Positions 22,136 through 34,528 are shown, counted from the stretch's first letter. The stretch is 64,000 bases of DNA from Brienomyrus brachyistius (GCF_023856365.1 NC_064542.1:22663838-22727837), one strand, 5' to 3'. Numbers and translations are program-made. The notes: generated by a model from the letters alone, not told the origin.

Positions 22136-24051
22136 TTCCAGTGGAGAGCAAAAGATCGGATTGTCTGTCTGAAGCCTTCATCCCCTGATTAGAAAAATCC
22201 TTGGAGAGCTGATCTTAGAGACTTAACTGGTTGAAAGGCCGCATAATATAATGAATAGTGTAAGAAGCTCCAGATATAAATCAGGTGAGACAGCAATAGT
22301 TTGTGCAAGAGTAGTGTGGATAGTTGTGTGGATCAGTCAATGTAGGAAAAGCTCCTTCGGTCATTGCACACCACAGAAACTGCAAATGGTATGCGGACCA
22401 TAACCACTGACACAGAACGGCCATTTCGCCCCATTGATACTTTTCGAAAAAAGAACCAAAAAATATATATATCCTAATCCACAGCATGAAGAAGCAGCCA
22501 ATATCAATCCCGTATAAACACCCGGAAGTTGCATGGCCTGTGTTGTTTCAGTTGGGAAGTCGTGTAACGCAGTGAGAGTATCAGCAGATAAACAGGAGCC
22601 GACGTTTCATCCAAGGGATCGCCGAAGCGAAACTCTCACGTCCCCCACTCATCCTGAGCCGGCTCCAGCCAGCAGTGTGTCATACTCGTCGTCAGAGATA
22701 TGTGTCTGAACCCGGCCCAGGAGGTCAGTCATTTCTGCAATAAAAACCACATTTTATCCCCATTTAAATGTCAGGGTTTAGACATCTTTAAGTCCAAAAC
22801 GCGGATTACATTTTTATTGATTTGCTGGGCAGCTGGTTTTATCCTGCTAAAGCCTCACAGCTCACATTTCAGCCCAATTACACAGTAAGATGACATCTGA
22901 CGCTATTTGGGTATTTGGGTTAAGTACCTCGTTCAAAGGTACAACAGCGCAGCCCTATTTTGAGACAGGAGCCTGCAACCTAATATTAAACCGTCACTTT
23001 GATATAGCACTTTGAGCTATAATGCACCCGAGTCGTTTCCTGTCTTCCCATTAGGCCTTTCAGAGTCAGACAAGGGCTTGTGTTTGCTGGCCTCTTAACA
23101 ACAAAGGGTAAAGCTCCATTCTCAGCAGACTGTGCCCTGTTAGATGGTATTAATAAAGGGAATTATTTACATATTAATAATATAAATGTAACATTTTATG
23201 TCCTTTACTTCTGGATTGAGCCATCGCTCTTCCCTGTGCATCCTGGGTCAGCCAGCAGAGTCACAACAACTCCATACTGCATAGAAATTCAAAGAAGATG
23301 GATGGATGGATGGATGGATGGATGGATGGGTCAACAGAATAAACTCCACAAAAATAACTTTGAAATAGGAGCAGCTGGCATGGAGTCACGTCAGTGACAC
23401 GGTTAAGGTTGTACACTTTCCTGACTGCGTTCTCCTGGCCACACACACCCCCGCAAACACACACACACAGTTTGTCTCCTGCTGTTTCCCCACGTCTCGG
23501 CCAGTACACTCAAATTTTATTCGGCACCAATAGCTCCGTTCTACGCCATTATTTGTGTACGAGTCCCTGCATTCTTCACTGTCTGAAATTGCTGCATAAT
23601 GGTTCATTCTGCATTTTGAACTTCCTCCTTGTACAGTCCTGTCTTATTTCCTTATACTCTTAAGCTGCTAGCTGTGCTGATTAGGTCTTTGTGCTCATCC
23701 TCTGTTTGGAGGAAACCCCTCTTGCCCTTCTTATCACAGTGATGATGCTGTTTTTTTTACTTTTCTATGGATCTTGTTCTATTTTCCGCTGTTTTTTACC
23801 CAGGCCCAGAGCCAAAACAGGAAGCGCCCCCATTCCAGCTCCCTCCATTCTCTCTCGATGTCAGACTTTCACTCCTGCTCTCCCACCGAACACGTCAAAC
23901 AGGCCACTTCCCTTGCTGCTCTGCCTGTATTTTGTTTATGTTTGTCTCTCATTCTGCCTTCCCCAGTCCACCAGTGTTCTTCGTGCACGGCTGGGTGAAG
24001 CCACTTCCACCTGAGGCAGACGTGCTGAGTACAGCCACAGTGTGACTGCAG
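22136..24051. other. Unique intergenic sequence with SINE scrap
   Basis: No gene recognised. At about 22915-22985 is a minus-strand SINE 3'-part fragment (GTTAAGTACCTCGTTCAAAG, then GGTACAACAGCGC and CCTGCAACC). The stretch 23690-24000 is pyrimidine-rich with frames open by composition only. Confidence 0.45.
23298..23330. repeat. (ATGG)n microsatellite
   Basis: About eight perfect ATGG units. Confidence 0.95.
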
Positions 24052-24059
24052 GTTGATGG

Positions 24060-24730
24060 CAGGATGGCGTCACCAGCTTCACACTGACAATGTAATGAAA
24101 ATGGGGCAGCTTCATCAGCTTCACACTGACAATGTAATGAAAATGGGGCAGCTTCATCAGCTTCACACTCACAGTCTTTTGAAAAGGGGGCACCGTTACA
24201 CTGAAAACATAATGAAATTGGGGCGGCTTCATCAGCTTCACACTGACAATGTAATGAATTTGGGGCAGCTTCATCAGCTTCACACTAACAATATAATGAA
24301 ATGTGGGCAGCTTCACACTGAAAATGTAATGAAAACCGGGCAGCTTCACCAGCTTCAAACCGAAATGTAATAAAAAAGGGGGGCAGGTTCATTAGTTTCA
24401 CATTGAAAATATAATAAAAGGGAATGGCTTCACCAGCTTCATACTGAAAATATAATGAGAAGGGGGCAGCTTCACATTGAAAATATAATAAAAACAGGTC
24501 AACATCACATTAAAACATAATGAAAAGGGTGTGGCTTCACCAGCTTCACATTGAAAACATAATGTAACGGGAGCAGGTTCACCAGGTTCAAACTGAAAAT
24601 GTAAAGAAATGGGGGCAGCTTCACCAGATTCAATCTGACAGTGTATTGAATGGGGCAGCTTCACCAGATTCAATCTGACAATGTATTGAAAAAGGGGCAG
24701 CTTCATCAGCTTCACACTGAACATGCAGCA
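24060..24730. repeat. Degenerate minisatellite, unit about 42 bp
   Basis: Recurring CAGCTTCACACTGACAATG then TAATGAAAATGGGG blocks, 42 bp apart in the first copies (24074 and 24116) and then with variable length and many substitutions. The unit is clearly related to the 40-bp array that starts about 200 bp downstream: both share AGCTTCACNCT, GTGTAATGAAATGGGG and CACCAG in the same order. This looks like an old, decayed edge of the same array. Confidence 0.85.
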
Positions 24731-24924
24731 TCTTTATATTTTGCAAGAAAATGTGGAATCTTCATGAGATACACAGTTCAAATGTATTTTAAAAAAATCT
24801 CTAGCTTCAGACAGTGTAATAAAAGGGGGGCAGCTTTACCAGATTCATTTTCCCTCCCCTGGAATTCCCAACTAATATCCTGTATTAGAAAGAATGCCTC
24901 TCTAGCTTTACACATTGCAATGCA

Positions 24925-27597
24925 AGGGGCAGATCCAGCTACAGAGTGTAATTAAATGGGGCGATCCACCAGCTACACCCTCAGTGTGTAATGAAATGGG
25001 ACGATCCACCAGCTACACCCTCAGGGTGTAATGAAATGGGGCGATCCACCAGCTACACCCTCAGGGTGTAATGAAATGGGGCGATCCACCAGCTACACCC
25101 TCAGGGTGTAATGAAATGGGGCGATCCACCAGCCTCATCCTCAGTGTATAATGAAATGGGGCGATACACCAGCGACACACTCAGAGTGTAATGAAACGGG
25201 GCGATCCACCAGCCTCACCCTCAGTGTGTAATGAAATGGGGCGATCCACCAGCCTCACCCTCAGGGTGTAATGAAAAGGGTAGATCCACCAGCTACACCC
25301 TCAGAGTGTAATGAAATGGGTCAATCCACCAACTACACCCTCAGAGTGTAATGAAATGGGGCGATCCACCAGTTTCACCCTCAGAGTGTAATGAAATGGG
25401 GCGATCCACCAGCTACACCCACAGAGTGTAATGAAATGGGGTGATCCTCCAGCATCACCCTCAGAGTGCAATGAAATGGGGCGGTCCACCAGCTACACCC
25501 TCAGAGTGTAATGAAATGGGGCGATCCACCAGCTTCACCCGCAGTGTGCAATGAAATGGGGCGATCCACCAGCCTCACCCTCAGTGTGTAATGAAATGGG
25601 GCGATCCACCAGCCTCACCCACAGTGTGTAATGAAATGGGGCGATCCACCAGCCTCACCCACAGTGTGTAATGAAATGGGGCGATCCACCAGCCTCACCC
25701 ACAGTGTGTAATGAAATGGGGCGATCCTCCAGCGTCACCCTCAGTGTTCAATGAAATGGGGCGGTCCACCAGCTACACCCTCAGAGTGTAATGAAATGGG
25801 GCGATCCACCAGCTACACCCTCAGGGTGTAATGAAAAGGGTAGATCCACCAGCTACACCCTCAGAGTGTAATGAAATGGGGTGATCCACCAGCTTCACCC
25901 TCAGAGTGTAATGAAACGGGGCGATCCACCAGCCTCACCCTCAGAGTGTAATGAAATGGGGCGATCCACCCGCTACACCCTCAGGGTGTAATGAAAAGGG
26001 TAGATCCACCAGCTACACCCTCAGAGTGTAATGAAATGGGGTGATCCACCAGCCTCACCCTCAGAGTGTAATGAAATGGGGCGATCCACCCGCTACACCC
26101 TCAGGGTGTAATGAAAAGGGTAGATCCACCAGCTACACCCTCAGAGTGTAATGAAATGGGGCGATCCACCAACTTCACCCGCATTGTGCAATGAAATGGG
26201 GCGATCCACCAGCCTCACCCTCAGTGTGTAATGAAATGGGGCGATCCACCAGCCTCACCCTCAGGGTGTAATGAAAAGGGTAGATCCACCAGCTACACCC
26301 TCAGAGTGTAATGAAATGGGTCAATCCACCAACTACACCCTCAGAGTGTAATGAAATGGGGCGATCCACCAGTTTCACCCTCAGAGTGTAATGAAATGGG
26401 GCGATCCACCAGCTACACCCACAGAGTGTAATGAAATGGGGTGATCCTCCAGCGTCACCCTCAGAGTGCAATGAAATGGGGCGGTCCACCAGCTACACCC
26501 TCAGAGTGTAATGAAATGGGGCGATCCACCAGCCTCACCCTCAGTGTGTAATGAAATGGGGCGATCCACCAGCCTCACCCACAGTGTGTAATGAAATGGG
26601 GCGATCCACCAGCCTCACCCACAGTGTGTAATGAAATGGGGCGATCCACCAGCCTCACCCACAGTGTGTAATGAAACGGGGCGATCCTCCAGCGTCACCC
26701 TCAGTGTGCAATGAAATGGGGCGGTCCACCAGCTACACCCTCAGAGTGTAATGAAATGGGGCGATCCACCAGCTACACCCTCAGAGTGTAATGAAATGGG
26801 GCGATCCACCAGCTACACCCTCAGAGTGTAATGAAATGGGGCGATCCACGAGCCTCACCCTCAGTGTGTAATGAAATGGGGCGATCCACCAGCTACACCC
26901 TCAGAGTGTAATGAAATGGGGCAATCCACCAGCTTCACCCGCAGTGTGCAATGAAATGGGGCGATCCACCAGCCTCACCCTCAGAGTGTAATGAAATGGG
27001 GCGATCCACCAGCCTCACCCACAGTGTGTAATGAAATGGGGCGATCCACCAGCCTCACCCTCAGGGTGTAATGAAAAGGGTAGATCCACCCGCTACACCC
27101 TCAGAGTGTAATGAAATGGGGCGATACACCAGCTACACCCTCAGAGTGTAATGAAATGGGTCAATCCACCAGCTACACCCTCAGAGTGTAATGAAATGGG
27201 GCGATCCACCAGCTACACCCTCAGAGTGTTATGAAACGAGGCGATCCACCAGCCTCACCCTCAGAGTGTAATGAAATGGGGCGATCCACCAGCTACACCC
27301 TAAAAGTCTAATTAAATGGGGCGATCCACCAGCTACACCCTCATAGTGTAATGAAATGGGGCGATCCACGAGCCTCACCCTCAGTGTGTAATGAAATGGG
27401 GCGATCCACCAGCTACACCCTCAGAGTGTAATGAAATGGGGCGATCCACCAGCTTCACCCTCAGAGTGTAATGAAACGGGGCGATCCACCAGCCTCACCC
27501 TCAGAGTGTAATGAAATGGGGCGATCCACCAGCTTCACCCTAAAAGTGTAATTAAATGGGGCGATCCACCAGCCTCACCTTCATAGTGTAAGGAAAA
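24925..27597. repeat. 40-bp minisatellite, about 67 units, with higher-order structure
   Basis: Very regular units of exactly 40 bp: GCGATCCACCAGCTACACCC followed by TCAGAGTGTAATGAAATGGG, repeated without indels over about 2.67 kb. Variants include AGCCTCACCC, TCAGGGTGTA, ACAGTGTGTA, AAAAGGGTAG and GATCCTCC. Their order shows duplication: 25201-25520 matches 26201-26520 at an offset of 1000 bp with one base change seen, then 25561-25800 matches 26521-26760 at 960 bp after loss of one unit. A three-unit block with AAAAGGGTAGATCC recurs at 25821, 25981 and 26101. End units (after about 27300) are more diverged. No gene is called. Confidence 0.97.
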
Positions 27598-29291
27598 CAG
27601 TAAGGTGCAGATAAAAGTGGCCCAGCACATTATTAGATGCAAATGAGGTTTTACCATCTCACCTGCAAACATACCATCCTGCCTGCTATTATTCCTGTAC
27701 TGTATGTCACTGATGAGAGCACATTTTATCACCTTTTATAATGTCAGGGCTCTTTTCTGCAGGACTTATAAATCTGCCAGCTCATTACAGTCTCACTTCA
27801 CAGTTACTTATATTAAATGCATCTTTCATTCATGTTATTGCACACAGCATCACATTTCTGCATGCTGGAGTGATGCTGCTTAAAGAAAGGCAGGCTAAGT
27901 GCCTTGTTGGGATCTGGTCATTCTACTGCCGCAGAAGGGTTATAATTTATTCATGACTGCCGAATATTCATGATGAGGACAACCAATAATATCGTTGTAA
28001 AATTGGCATCTGGCTCCTCCCACTCAGCACCCCACCTCCACTGCTGGCACACAACTGTAGGAGACTGGAAGACGGAATTGCTGGGCTCACCTGTCCGTGC
28101 ACCATGATGGAGGATGCCGGAGCCCCACTGAGATCATCTCCCACACGCCTCCCACACACAATTCCCCTGCATTTCATTTCGGATCATGCAGGCTGGGAAT
28201 TACGGAGCAGGATTTCTGTAATATTAATATTAGCCTTCCTCCTCCTGGCTGGAGGTTGGCCCAGGTTTCACTGGGTGTGAATTATAGTCAATTGGTTGCA
28301 TAATCAAGCTGGCATTAATCATGAATGTCATTCCCCATGGCAACTCTTTTAAATAAATTAGTCCTTTTTTTCCCTCACCAGACCAGCTTGGTGCATCTAA
28401 TATAGATGTATTAATGGGTTTAGTAGGATATTTAGCTATCAGTCCAAGCTCAGTTCTCCGACAACACACAGAGGTCTGATTTGTATTTTATTCATAATGC
28501 GATTTCTGTGTGCATGTGATTCTTTTGAGGCTTGTAGTTCTGTGCAGCAGTTCTGAAGCTTGGGGAATGATGAAGGGTGAGTGGCAGCCCATGCAGATGA
28601 TTTTATGGTGAGCTCCACAGAATATCTCAGGGTCCCAAGCTTCACGGAGCTCCCTTTGTCATCGCCAGATGATCTTCACCGTCCATTTCTACTTCGGGAT
28701 ACATGAAATGTAAAAGAAGGACGGGGAGAGACCAAGCTGTCTCATGGTCATGTGATGAAATGGGGCATGGAATCAACTGGGGAGGGGGCGAGTAATGGGC
28801 ACAGCTCATTAGGCATAAAGGTTCTCCCTCCTTCCTGGATTGTAGTGCTTTACCCCTGTAGATGTGTCTTGTTTTGGTGATTCTGCATTTCTTTGTTTTG
28901 TGGCTGTATTGCCCACGTAGGATCGATAAAGAATAGCAGGCATACAAACTCCGCTTCTCATGTAGGGGCCCAACCGGTAATGCGAGGAGGGACTCTGACA
29001 TCTTGAAAGGGGCTGGACACCTGGGCGATGAGGGCAGGTGCTGCACTCTCTGATCATTCGGCTGTCAGATTCCCCAGCAGCCTCTGTTGGTTTCTCTACT
29101 CTAGCCGGTCCTGACTCCTTCACTCACGGGAACACCCTGGCTCCTACCCATAATCCATCACTACTTTCTTAAAGGTTAAATCTTTAGAATATATACCAGA
29201 CAAGGGAACAATTTGGAGCTTATTAAATCATCTTTTTAAGTTTAATGCATCACTACCTGTTCAGAGGACTTGGCTTCGGGTGGTTTGTTAA
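27598..29291. other. Unique intergenic sequence
   Basis: No gene recognised. The subsegment 28190-28450 is listed separately as a possible conserved element. Open frames at 28640-29120 on the minus strand have no domain. Confidence 0.45.
28190..28450. promoter_or_regulatory. Candidate conserved non-coding element
   Basis: Repeat-free AT-rich sequence with dense homeodomain-like and POU-like words (TAATATTAATATTAG, GCATAATCAAG, GGCATTAATCATGAATG, AAATTAG). It has the look of a developmental enhancer, but the call rests on composition only. Confidence 0.22.
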
Positions 29292-29475
29292 CATTTCATA
29301 CATTTACTTAATTTAGCAGACACTTTTATCCAGAACTGAGTCAGTTCCTGGAGTAATTGAGGGTTAAGGGCCCTGCCCAAGGGCCCAATGGAGAAATCAC
29401 TCAGCTGGCCCTGGGATGTGAACAGGCAACTATACGATCACAGGCACAATGACCAAAGCCAGAGTCACACACAGT
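29292..29475 (-). mobile_element. tRNA-derived SINE
   Basis: Read on the minus strand: B-box-like GTTCACATCCCA, then GGGCCCTTGGGCAGGGCCCT, TTAACCCTCAATTACTCCAG, and the tail TGGATAAAAGTGTCTGCTAA. This order is typical of a common fish tRNA-derived SINE. The 5' end is unclear. Related copies in the window are at 33225, 34529, 42069, 43855, 44410, 45168 and 59845. Confidence 0.75.
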
Positions 29476-31240
29476 CTACCCCCAAGTTGAGAGGCTGACT
29501 AGATACAGGGAAACCAACTTTCTCTCAGAACATCATCAAGAATTGGATTTGTGAACTAGATCCAAACACTCTCATTGGTTTCCTTGCATGTTTCTTAGTT
29601 TTCATTTTCCAGGGGGGGCGTGAGAAGGACAAAGCAGGCCCTCCCATCTGCGGACAAACACAAAGAAAGAGACCATTTCAATTTAGGTGGGACGGGGGGA
29701 AGATGGAAGGTGAATGGGGGGGCACAGGCGATACAAATCAATACGAACCATCTGGGTCACCTGGCCCGCCTGCCCCGAAAGCCGAGATGGATACGGGGTC
29801 ATTTTCACAAAGACGGACTCCTCTGTAACACGAGCTTCCCCGCAAATGTAATTTCAAAGCTATTTTCAGCTGTAAATGAGCAAAAGCACCATGCCATCTA
29901 ACACCTCAGACAGGTTACCCACTTCCTCCAGCAGGCCTGCAGGGGGCAGCGTCATGGGATAGTTTACATCCACATGTAGCTGTGATTTTTTTTTTTACGA
30001 GCCGCACTTCCACTGTCAGCTATCTGCTAAATTACAGCGAGCTGGGAACAAGCGAACCCCCCCCCGGCCTCTCGGCGCTGCAGACGGGATGGTAATTATG
30101 CAAATTTAATTCAGAAAAAAATATTCCCCCGTCAGGGCATTAGTGGGCATGTGCCGATCAAACTGCAATGGCACTGTAGCTCTCTCCATGGGTTTGAAGT
30201 GTTCCAGATGGTTCATAAAGAACATGATGCATTCTCTTCTGAACTTCAGCTGGTGGGGGTGGGGGACCAATAATACGTACATATATCCTCAGCATGATGG
30301 GACGCAGAAGCAGAACCTTAGCAGTTACCCTTGTATATAACGCCCAACTGCACGGTGACATCTGGGAGATGTTTAGCTTCAGACTCCAGATGTAGTGACG
30401 TCTAACAGCGGCTGGAGCCCAAGGCAAAAAAACCATTTAGCTGCTTTGCATGGCAGAGTTACAAAGAGGGAGTTTTAATCTGCACACAGTGCTTTTTAAA
30501 AACGACACATTAAACCTGAATGTTCCAGAATTTCATACCCTGTAGGATATGTGCTGTACTTAGTCGAAGAACACCTAATACAGCTGAAGGATTATTGAAT
30601 TTTAATAAAAGTAATAGGCATCAAAAATGCGACAAAGCATATTGAAACATTAAGGAACTGAAGTGGTTTAATTTGCTCAACGAGCTCAAGATGGTAAAAA
30701 AGTAGATTATTAAGAAGAACAGATATCTAGGTACTGTTGACTGATGTTCATGTGAATATGTGAGAACTGGAGTATTACTTTAAAAAAAATTTAAATTTAT
30801 GTTATGAAGACAGACAAGTTTCAGACTTGGTTTTACACCAAAAGGACTGCAGTTCTTCATGTGAATCTTCAGTCTGCATTACAAAAACAGGTTATAACTT
30901 AAAAGTGTAACGTGAAGCATTGTTTTTATTGCCTTTTCCCCAGATATTTCTTAGAAATGAATGGAATTGACGGATAAATACACACCCATGACATTAATTT
31001 GAATCTGACATGCCAGAGAAGGATGGGGAAGATGCACTCTGTCCTGGACGGATTCGTTAAGATGGGGTGGGCCAGAGGGAAATGGACACCAGCGAGCTCT
31101 GGTTACGCTTCCCTCCGGATTTGGTGCTCAGAGGCAGATTAGAGACCTCGTCCTGTTTCTGCTGAGTGCTTTATTACAAGATGTTCTGTCCGCAACTCAC
31201 GCGGCACACTGACCCACGTGGGCAAATGACTCGATCCACA
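29476..31240. other. Unique intergenic sequence
   Basis: No gene recognised. The part from 30480 to 31000 is AT-rich and free of obvious repeats. A C-run lies at 30057-30065. Confidence 0.45.
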
Positions 31241-31690
31241 GTCGGCCAGCTGACCGACTCAACCAAGTCTCCAACCATACCAACCCCAAAACTCAACCGG
31301 CTAAAGCCGACAGTCCACAAAGACGTCTGACCACAATCACTCAGGGAGAGTAATATCACCAACCATACCAACCCAAAAGGTCAACCGGCCAAAGCCAACG
31401 GTCCACAAAGATGTCTGACCACAATCACTCAGGGAGAGTAATAACACCAACAATACCAACCCCAAAACTCAACCGGCTAAAGCCGACAGTCCACAAAGAC
31501 GTCTGACCACAATCACTCAGGGAGAGTAATATCACCAACCATACCAACCCAAAAGGTCAACCGGCCAAAGCCAACGGTCCACAAAGACGTCTGACCACAA
31601 TCACTCAGGGAGAGTAATATCACCAACCATACCAACCCCAAAATTCAACCGGCTAAAGCCAACAGTCCACGAAGATTTACGTGTCCACAA
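31241..31690. repeat. 88-bp minisatellite with alternating unit types (176-bp period)
   Basis: The CCAACCATACCAACCC start recurs at 31271, 31359, 31447, 31535 and 31623, exactly 88 bp apart. Units 1, 3 and 5 carry CCCCAAAACTCAACCGGCTA or a near variant, while units 2 and 4 carry CCCAAAAGGTCAACCGGCCA. The array therefore grew by duplicating a two-unit block. Confidence 0.95.
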
Positions 31691-32904
31691 AGAATTACTG
31701 AGGTAATTGGCTTTTTAGGCCCGTAGAAACTTTATAAATCCAAATTCAACATTATGACTTCATTGCAGTGGGTCTGCTGAACGAGTTTATCGCAGGATAA
31801 TCCATTGTTAACACTTAGCAGGCGTAAGGAGACTCTTACACTTGGTCAAAGAAGGTTCCTCGCAGCGTTCATACACTTCTGCAATTCCATAGCCATGCTT
31901 GTCCCTAAAAGTGGTTTATGAGGTAATGATGTTCACCCATTTGCTCTGAGCAATAAAGTATGATAAAATTACTCCTAGGTTTGTTAAATGTTCATATACT
32001 TTATTTTTTTCTTTTTTGTGACCATTTGTTTTGTGAGGAAAGTTTGACACATTTGTGCCCTGAGGGGGGGCAGCCGAGGCGGGTTTGTCGTTTTCTAGGG
32101 CTCCGCTCAAAAAGTCCAACAGCCTTGTATTGGACCCCTTGTAAATATGTGGTTGTAAATATGTCGCTCCCTGTTTCACATCAAGTAGCTATGCAGAGCA
32201 AAACTAATCAGATATACCTGTTCAAACATGGCTAAATTCCTCCTTGACCCCCCCCCTCTGTTACTGATTAACATTTAACCTGTTAGCAGTCTTCCCTACC
32301 CAGTAACATTATCTAACCAGGTCTTCAGAGTTGTGCTAGGTTCCTTGGAGAAAAGAGTTTGCCTAATTAATTAATCAAAAAAATTTATGAAGGAATTAAT
32401 TACCCTTTAACAGCGCCATTAAACATCTGGTGTAATTGTAATGTTCCTAGAAGTATTTATAGCGTTTCCACATTTCATCATGTGAGTAATGCCAGAAGAA
32501 TGTAACCTCCTTCAACACTGTTGCTCTGTTATTACTTACATTTGTTAAATATGTATTTTGTTTGGGGGGGGGGGGGAGGGACAGGCTTCTGTGTACATTG
32601 TACTTTTTGAACATTGACCTTCTGAATGTAACATGGTCGTATACCTCTGTCACTCGTAACCACATTAAACTGAATTGTGGGACTCACCCTTCTGGCTATA
32701 AAAACGAATAACGGTGAATTACGACTAACCGGCATAAGATCGGATCCTGACTCTCCAGTGTCAGAGGGATAGGGGGCATTTACGGGAATCTGCCTGAAGG
32801 AAAAGTGCCGTTTGATGTCCTGGCTTTGAGGTCCATGGCTGGCATTTACTGTAGCAAAAACGCTGGTTTGAAGGACTAACGATCAAGTACGAAGGCTCAT
32901 AACC
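31691..32904. other. Unique AT-rich intergenic sequence
   Basis: No gene recognised. A G-run of about 15 lies at 32563-32577. No other repeats stand out. Confidence 0.45.
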
Positions 32905-33065
32905 GGGTCTCAGGAACAGGCCAGAGGACACCGCCAGGCTGGACCCCGTCCCGGGCAGCACAGGGCACAAGGTTGGGGTCACGCCTGGATGGGATGGCAG
33001 GCCATTATAGGGAACCGACACATACACACACATTCATAGAGAGTTGCCAGTTAGCCTACATATTC
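32905..33065 (-). repeat. Dispersed fish repeat, copy 2, first part
   Basis: Carries the minus-strand phrases of the dispersed repeat: GCACAGGGCACAAGGTTGGG, GGATGGGATGGCAGGCC, ACACATACACACACATTCA, GAGTTGCCAGTTAGCC. The match stops at about 33060. The next expected block appears only at about 33380, after an unrelated insert that includes a SINE. Confidence 0.7.
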
Positions 33066-33224
33066 TCCATTAACTGCAGGAGTTAACTGTACCGGAGAAT
33101 AGAGTAGTGATACTTCATTAATGCCGGTGGAGAAAATCTCTTTTTGCCTACACCACCCTGCGCTACATAAGATTCACAGACACATATACAGCTGAGAGCA
33201 AGCTTGGGGTCACAGCACAAGGTC

Positions 33225-33362
33225 AGCCATCATGCAGCTCTCCTGAAGCTGGGGGTTAAGGGCCTTACTTAGGGGTCTAAAGACATAAGACTAAGGTTGG
33301 GACTCAAACTTCTGATCGCAGGCACTTTGACTGCTGACTTTGGCCTATTGAGTCACACCCAG
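33225..33362 (-). mobile_element. tRNA-derived SINE fragment nested in dispersed repeat
   Basis: Minus-strand SINE landmarks: an A-box-like GTGTGACTCAATAGGCC, CTGCGATCAGAAGTTTGAGT followed by CCCAACC, and TAAGGCCCTTAACCCCCAGC. It sits between the two parts of dispersed repeat copy 2, which suggests insertion into that copy. Confidence 0.65.
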
Positions 33363-33379
33363 AAGAAATTTGCATGGCC

Positions 33380-33800
33380 TGGGAAGAGCATGCAAAGTCC
33401 ACGGATAGAGAACATGCAAACTCCACACACAGAGAACACGCAAGTTCCACACACAGAGAGCACACAAACTCCATATACGGGGCACACGCAAACTCCACAC
33501 ACGGAGAACACACAATCCCCACATACAATGCACATGCAAACTCTACACACAGAGAACATGCAAACCGCACATACAGGGCACACACAAACTTCACACACGG
33601 AGAACACGCAAACCGCACATACAGGGCACACACAAACTCCACACACGGAGAACACGCAAACCGCATATACAGGGCATAGACAAACTCCACACACAGAGAA
33701 CATACAAACTCTACGTACACAGAACAGATCTGAGATTCAAACGCCCTCCCTTGGTGGTGTGAAACGATACTGATACCCAATGAGCCTCTGTGCTTCCCAT
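33380..33800 (-). repeat. Dispersed fish repeat, copy 2, second part, with 24-bp minisatellite
   Basis: The second part of the dispersed repeat resumes with AGAACATGCAAACTCCACAC. This very block is tandemly amplified: 24-bp units AGAGAACACGCAAACTCCACAC and variants recur from about 33405 to 33722, about 13 units, with a 48-bp alternation (GGAGAACACG / AGGGCACACA) in the later part. The repeat then ends normally with GAGATTCAAACGCCCTCCCT and TGGTGTGAAAC at 33731-33765. Long frames on both strands are by-products of a unit divisible by 3. Confidence 0.85.
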
Positions 33801-34528
33801 TGAGGCTTTAACCTATACATAGAAATCAATTAATTTCTCGGTAATGAAAAGGATGCTAAAAGCGTCGTGTGTCTCTGTGGAGTCACAGGTGTGCATACAG
33901 TAACCCCCACCCCCCATGCCTGTGGAGGAATGATCTCTGGGGCAGTGAAATTCCCACAGCAGAAGACCCGCAGATCTCCACCAATGGACCAGCTGGACAG
34001 GAGCCACCCTCCAGCAAGCTCTCCCATGGGGGGAGGAGGACCTGGTGACGGGGGGGGAGTCATGCCTGTCGAGGGGCAAACATCTCGGCAGGAGGAGAAA
34101 GTGGGGACGAGGAAAGCCATCACCTCCAGTGATGTGACAGATGAACCAGTCCCATGAAGGGGGCTGCAGATGCACTGTCTCTCCTGGAGAAGGACTGGAG
34201 AAACCTCATAACCAGCACCTCCACCCCACCCCCAGCCAAAGCCGGTCACCGGAACAGCAGGTGACAGAGTGCAAAAATAATCAAAGCTGGCATCTCCATT
34301 TTGATCCTCCAGCTTAGGGGAGAAATGGTGTGTACCTATCTGTGAGTGTGCTTTTGCGTTTGGGAGTGTGCGTGCGTGTGTGTGTGTGTGAGAATGCACA
34401 TGCGTGTTTATTTCAAAGATGAAGGGATCCCATGTGTTTATCTCCGAGAGTGTAATCATTCACTTGATTGCTCAGCCAAAGTCATTTTTACCCAATTTAG
34501 GACGGGAGGGCAGAAGGGCCCATGAAGG
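33801..34528. other. Unique intergenic sequence
   Basis: No gene recognised. A GT-rich microsatellite-like stretch lies at about 34362-34390. Long frames on the minus strand at 33830-34459 have no domain. Confidence 0.45.

Noticed and set aside
24925..27597. CRISPR array
   Set aside because: The 40-bp units are contiguous and without unique spacers, and the genome is vertebrate.
33297..33780. Frames of 158 codons on both strands (HTENTQT-like and CVEFVC-like repeats)
   Set aside because: By-product of the 24-bp minisatellite inside a dispersed repeat.
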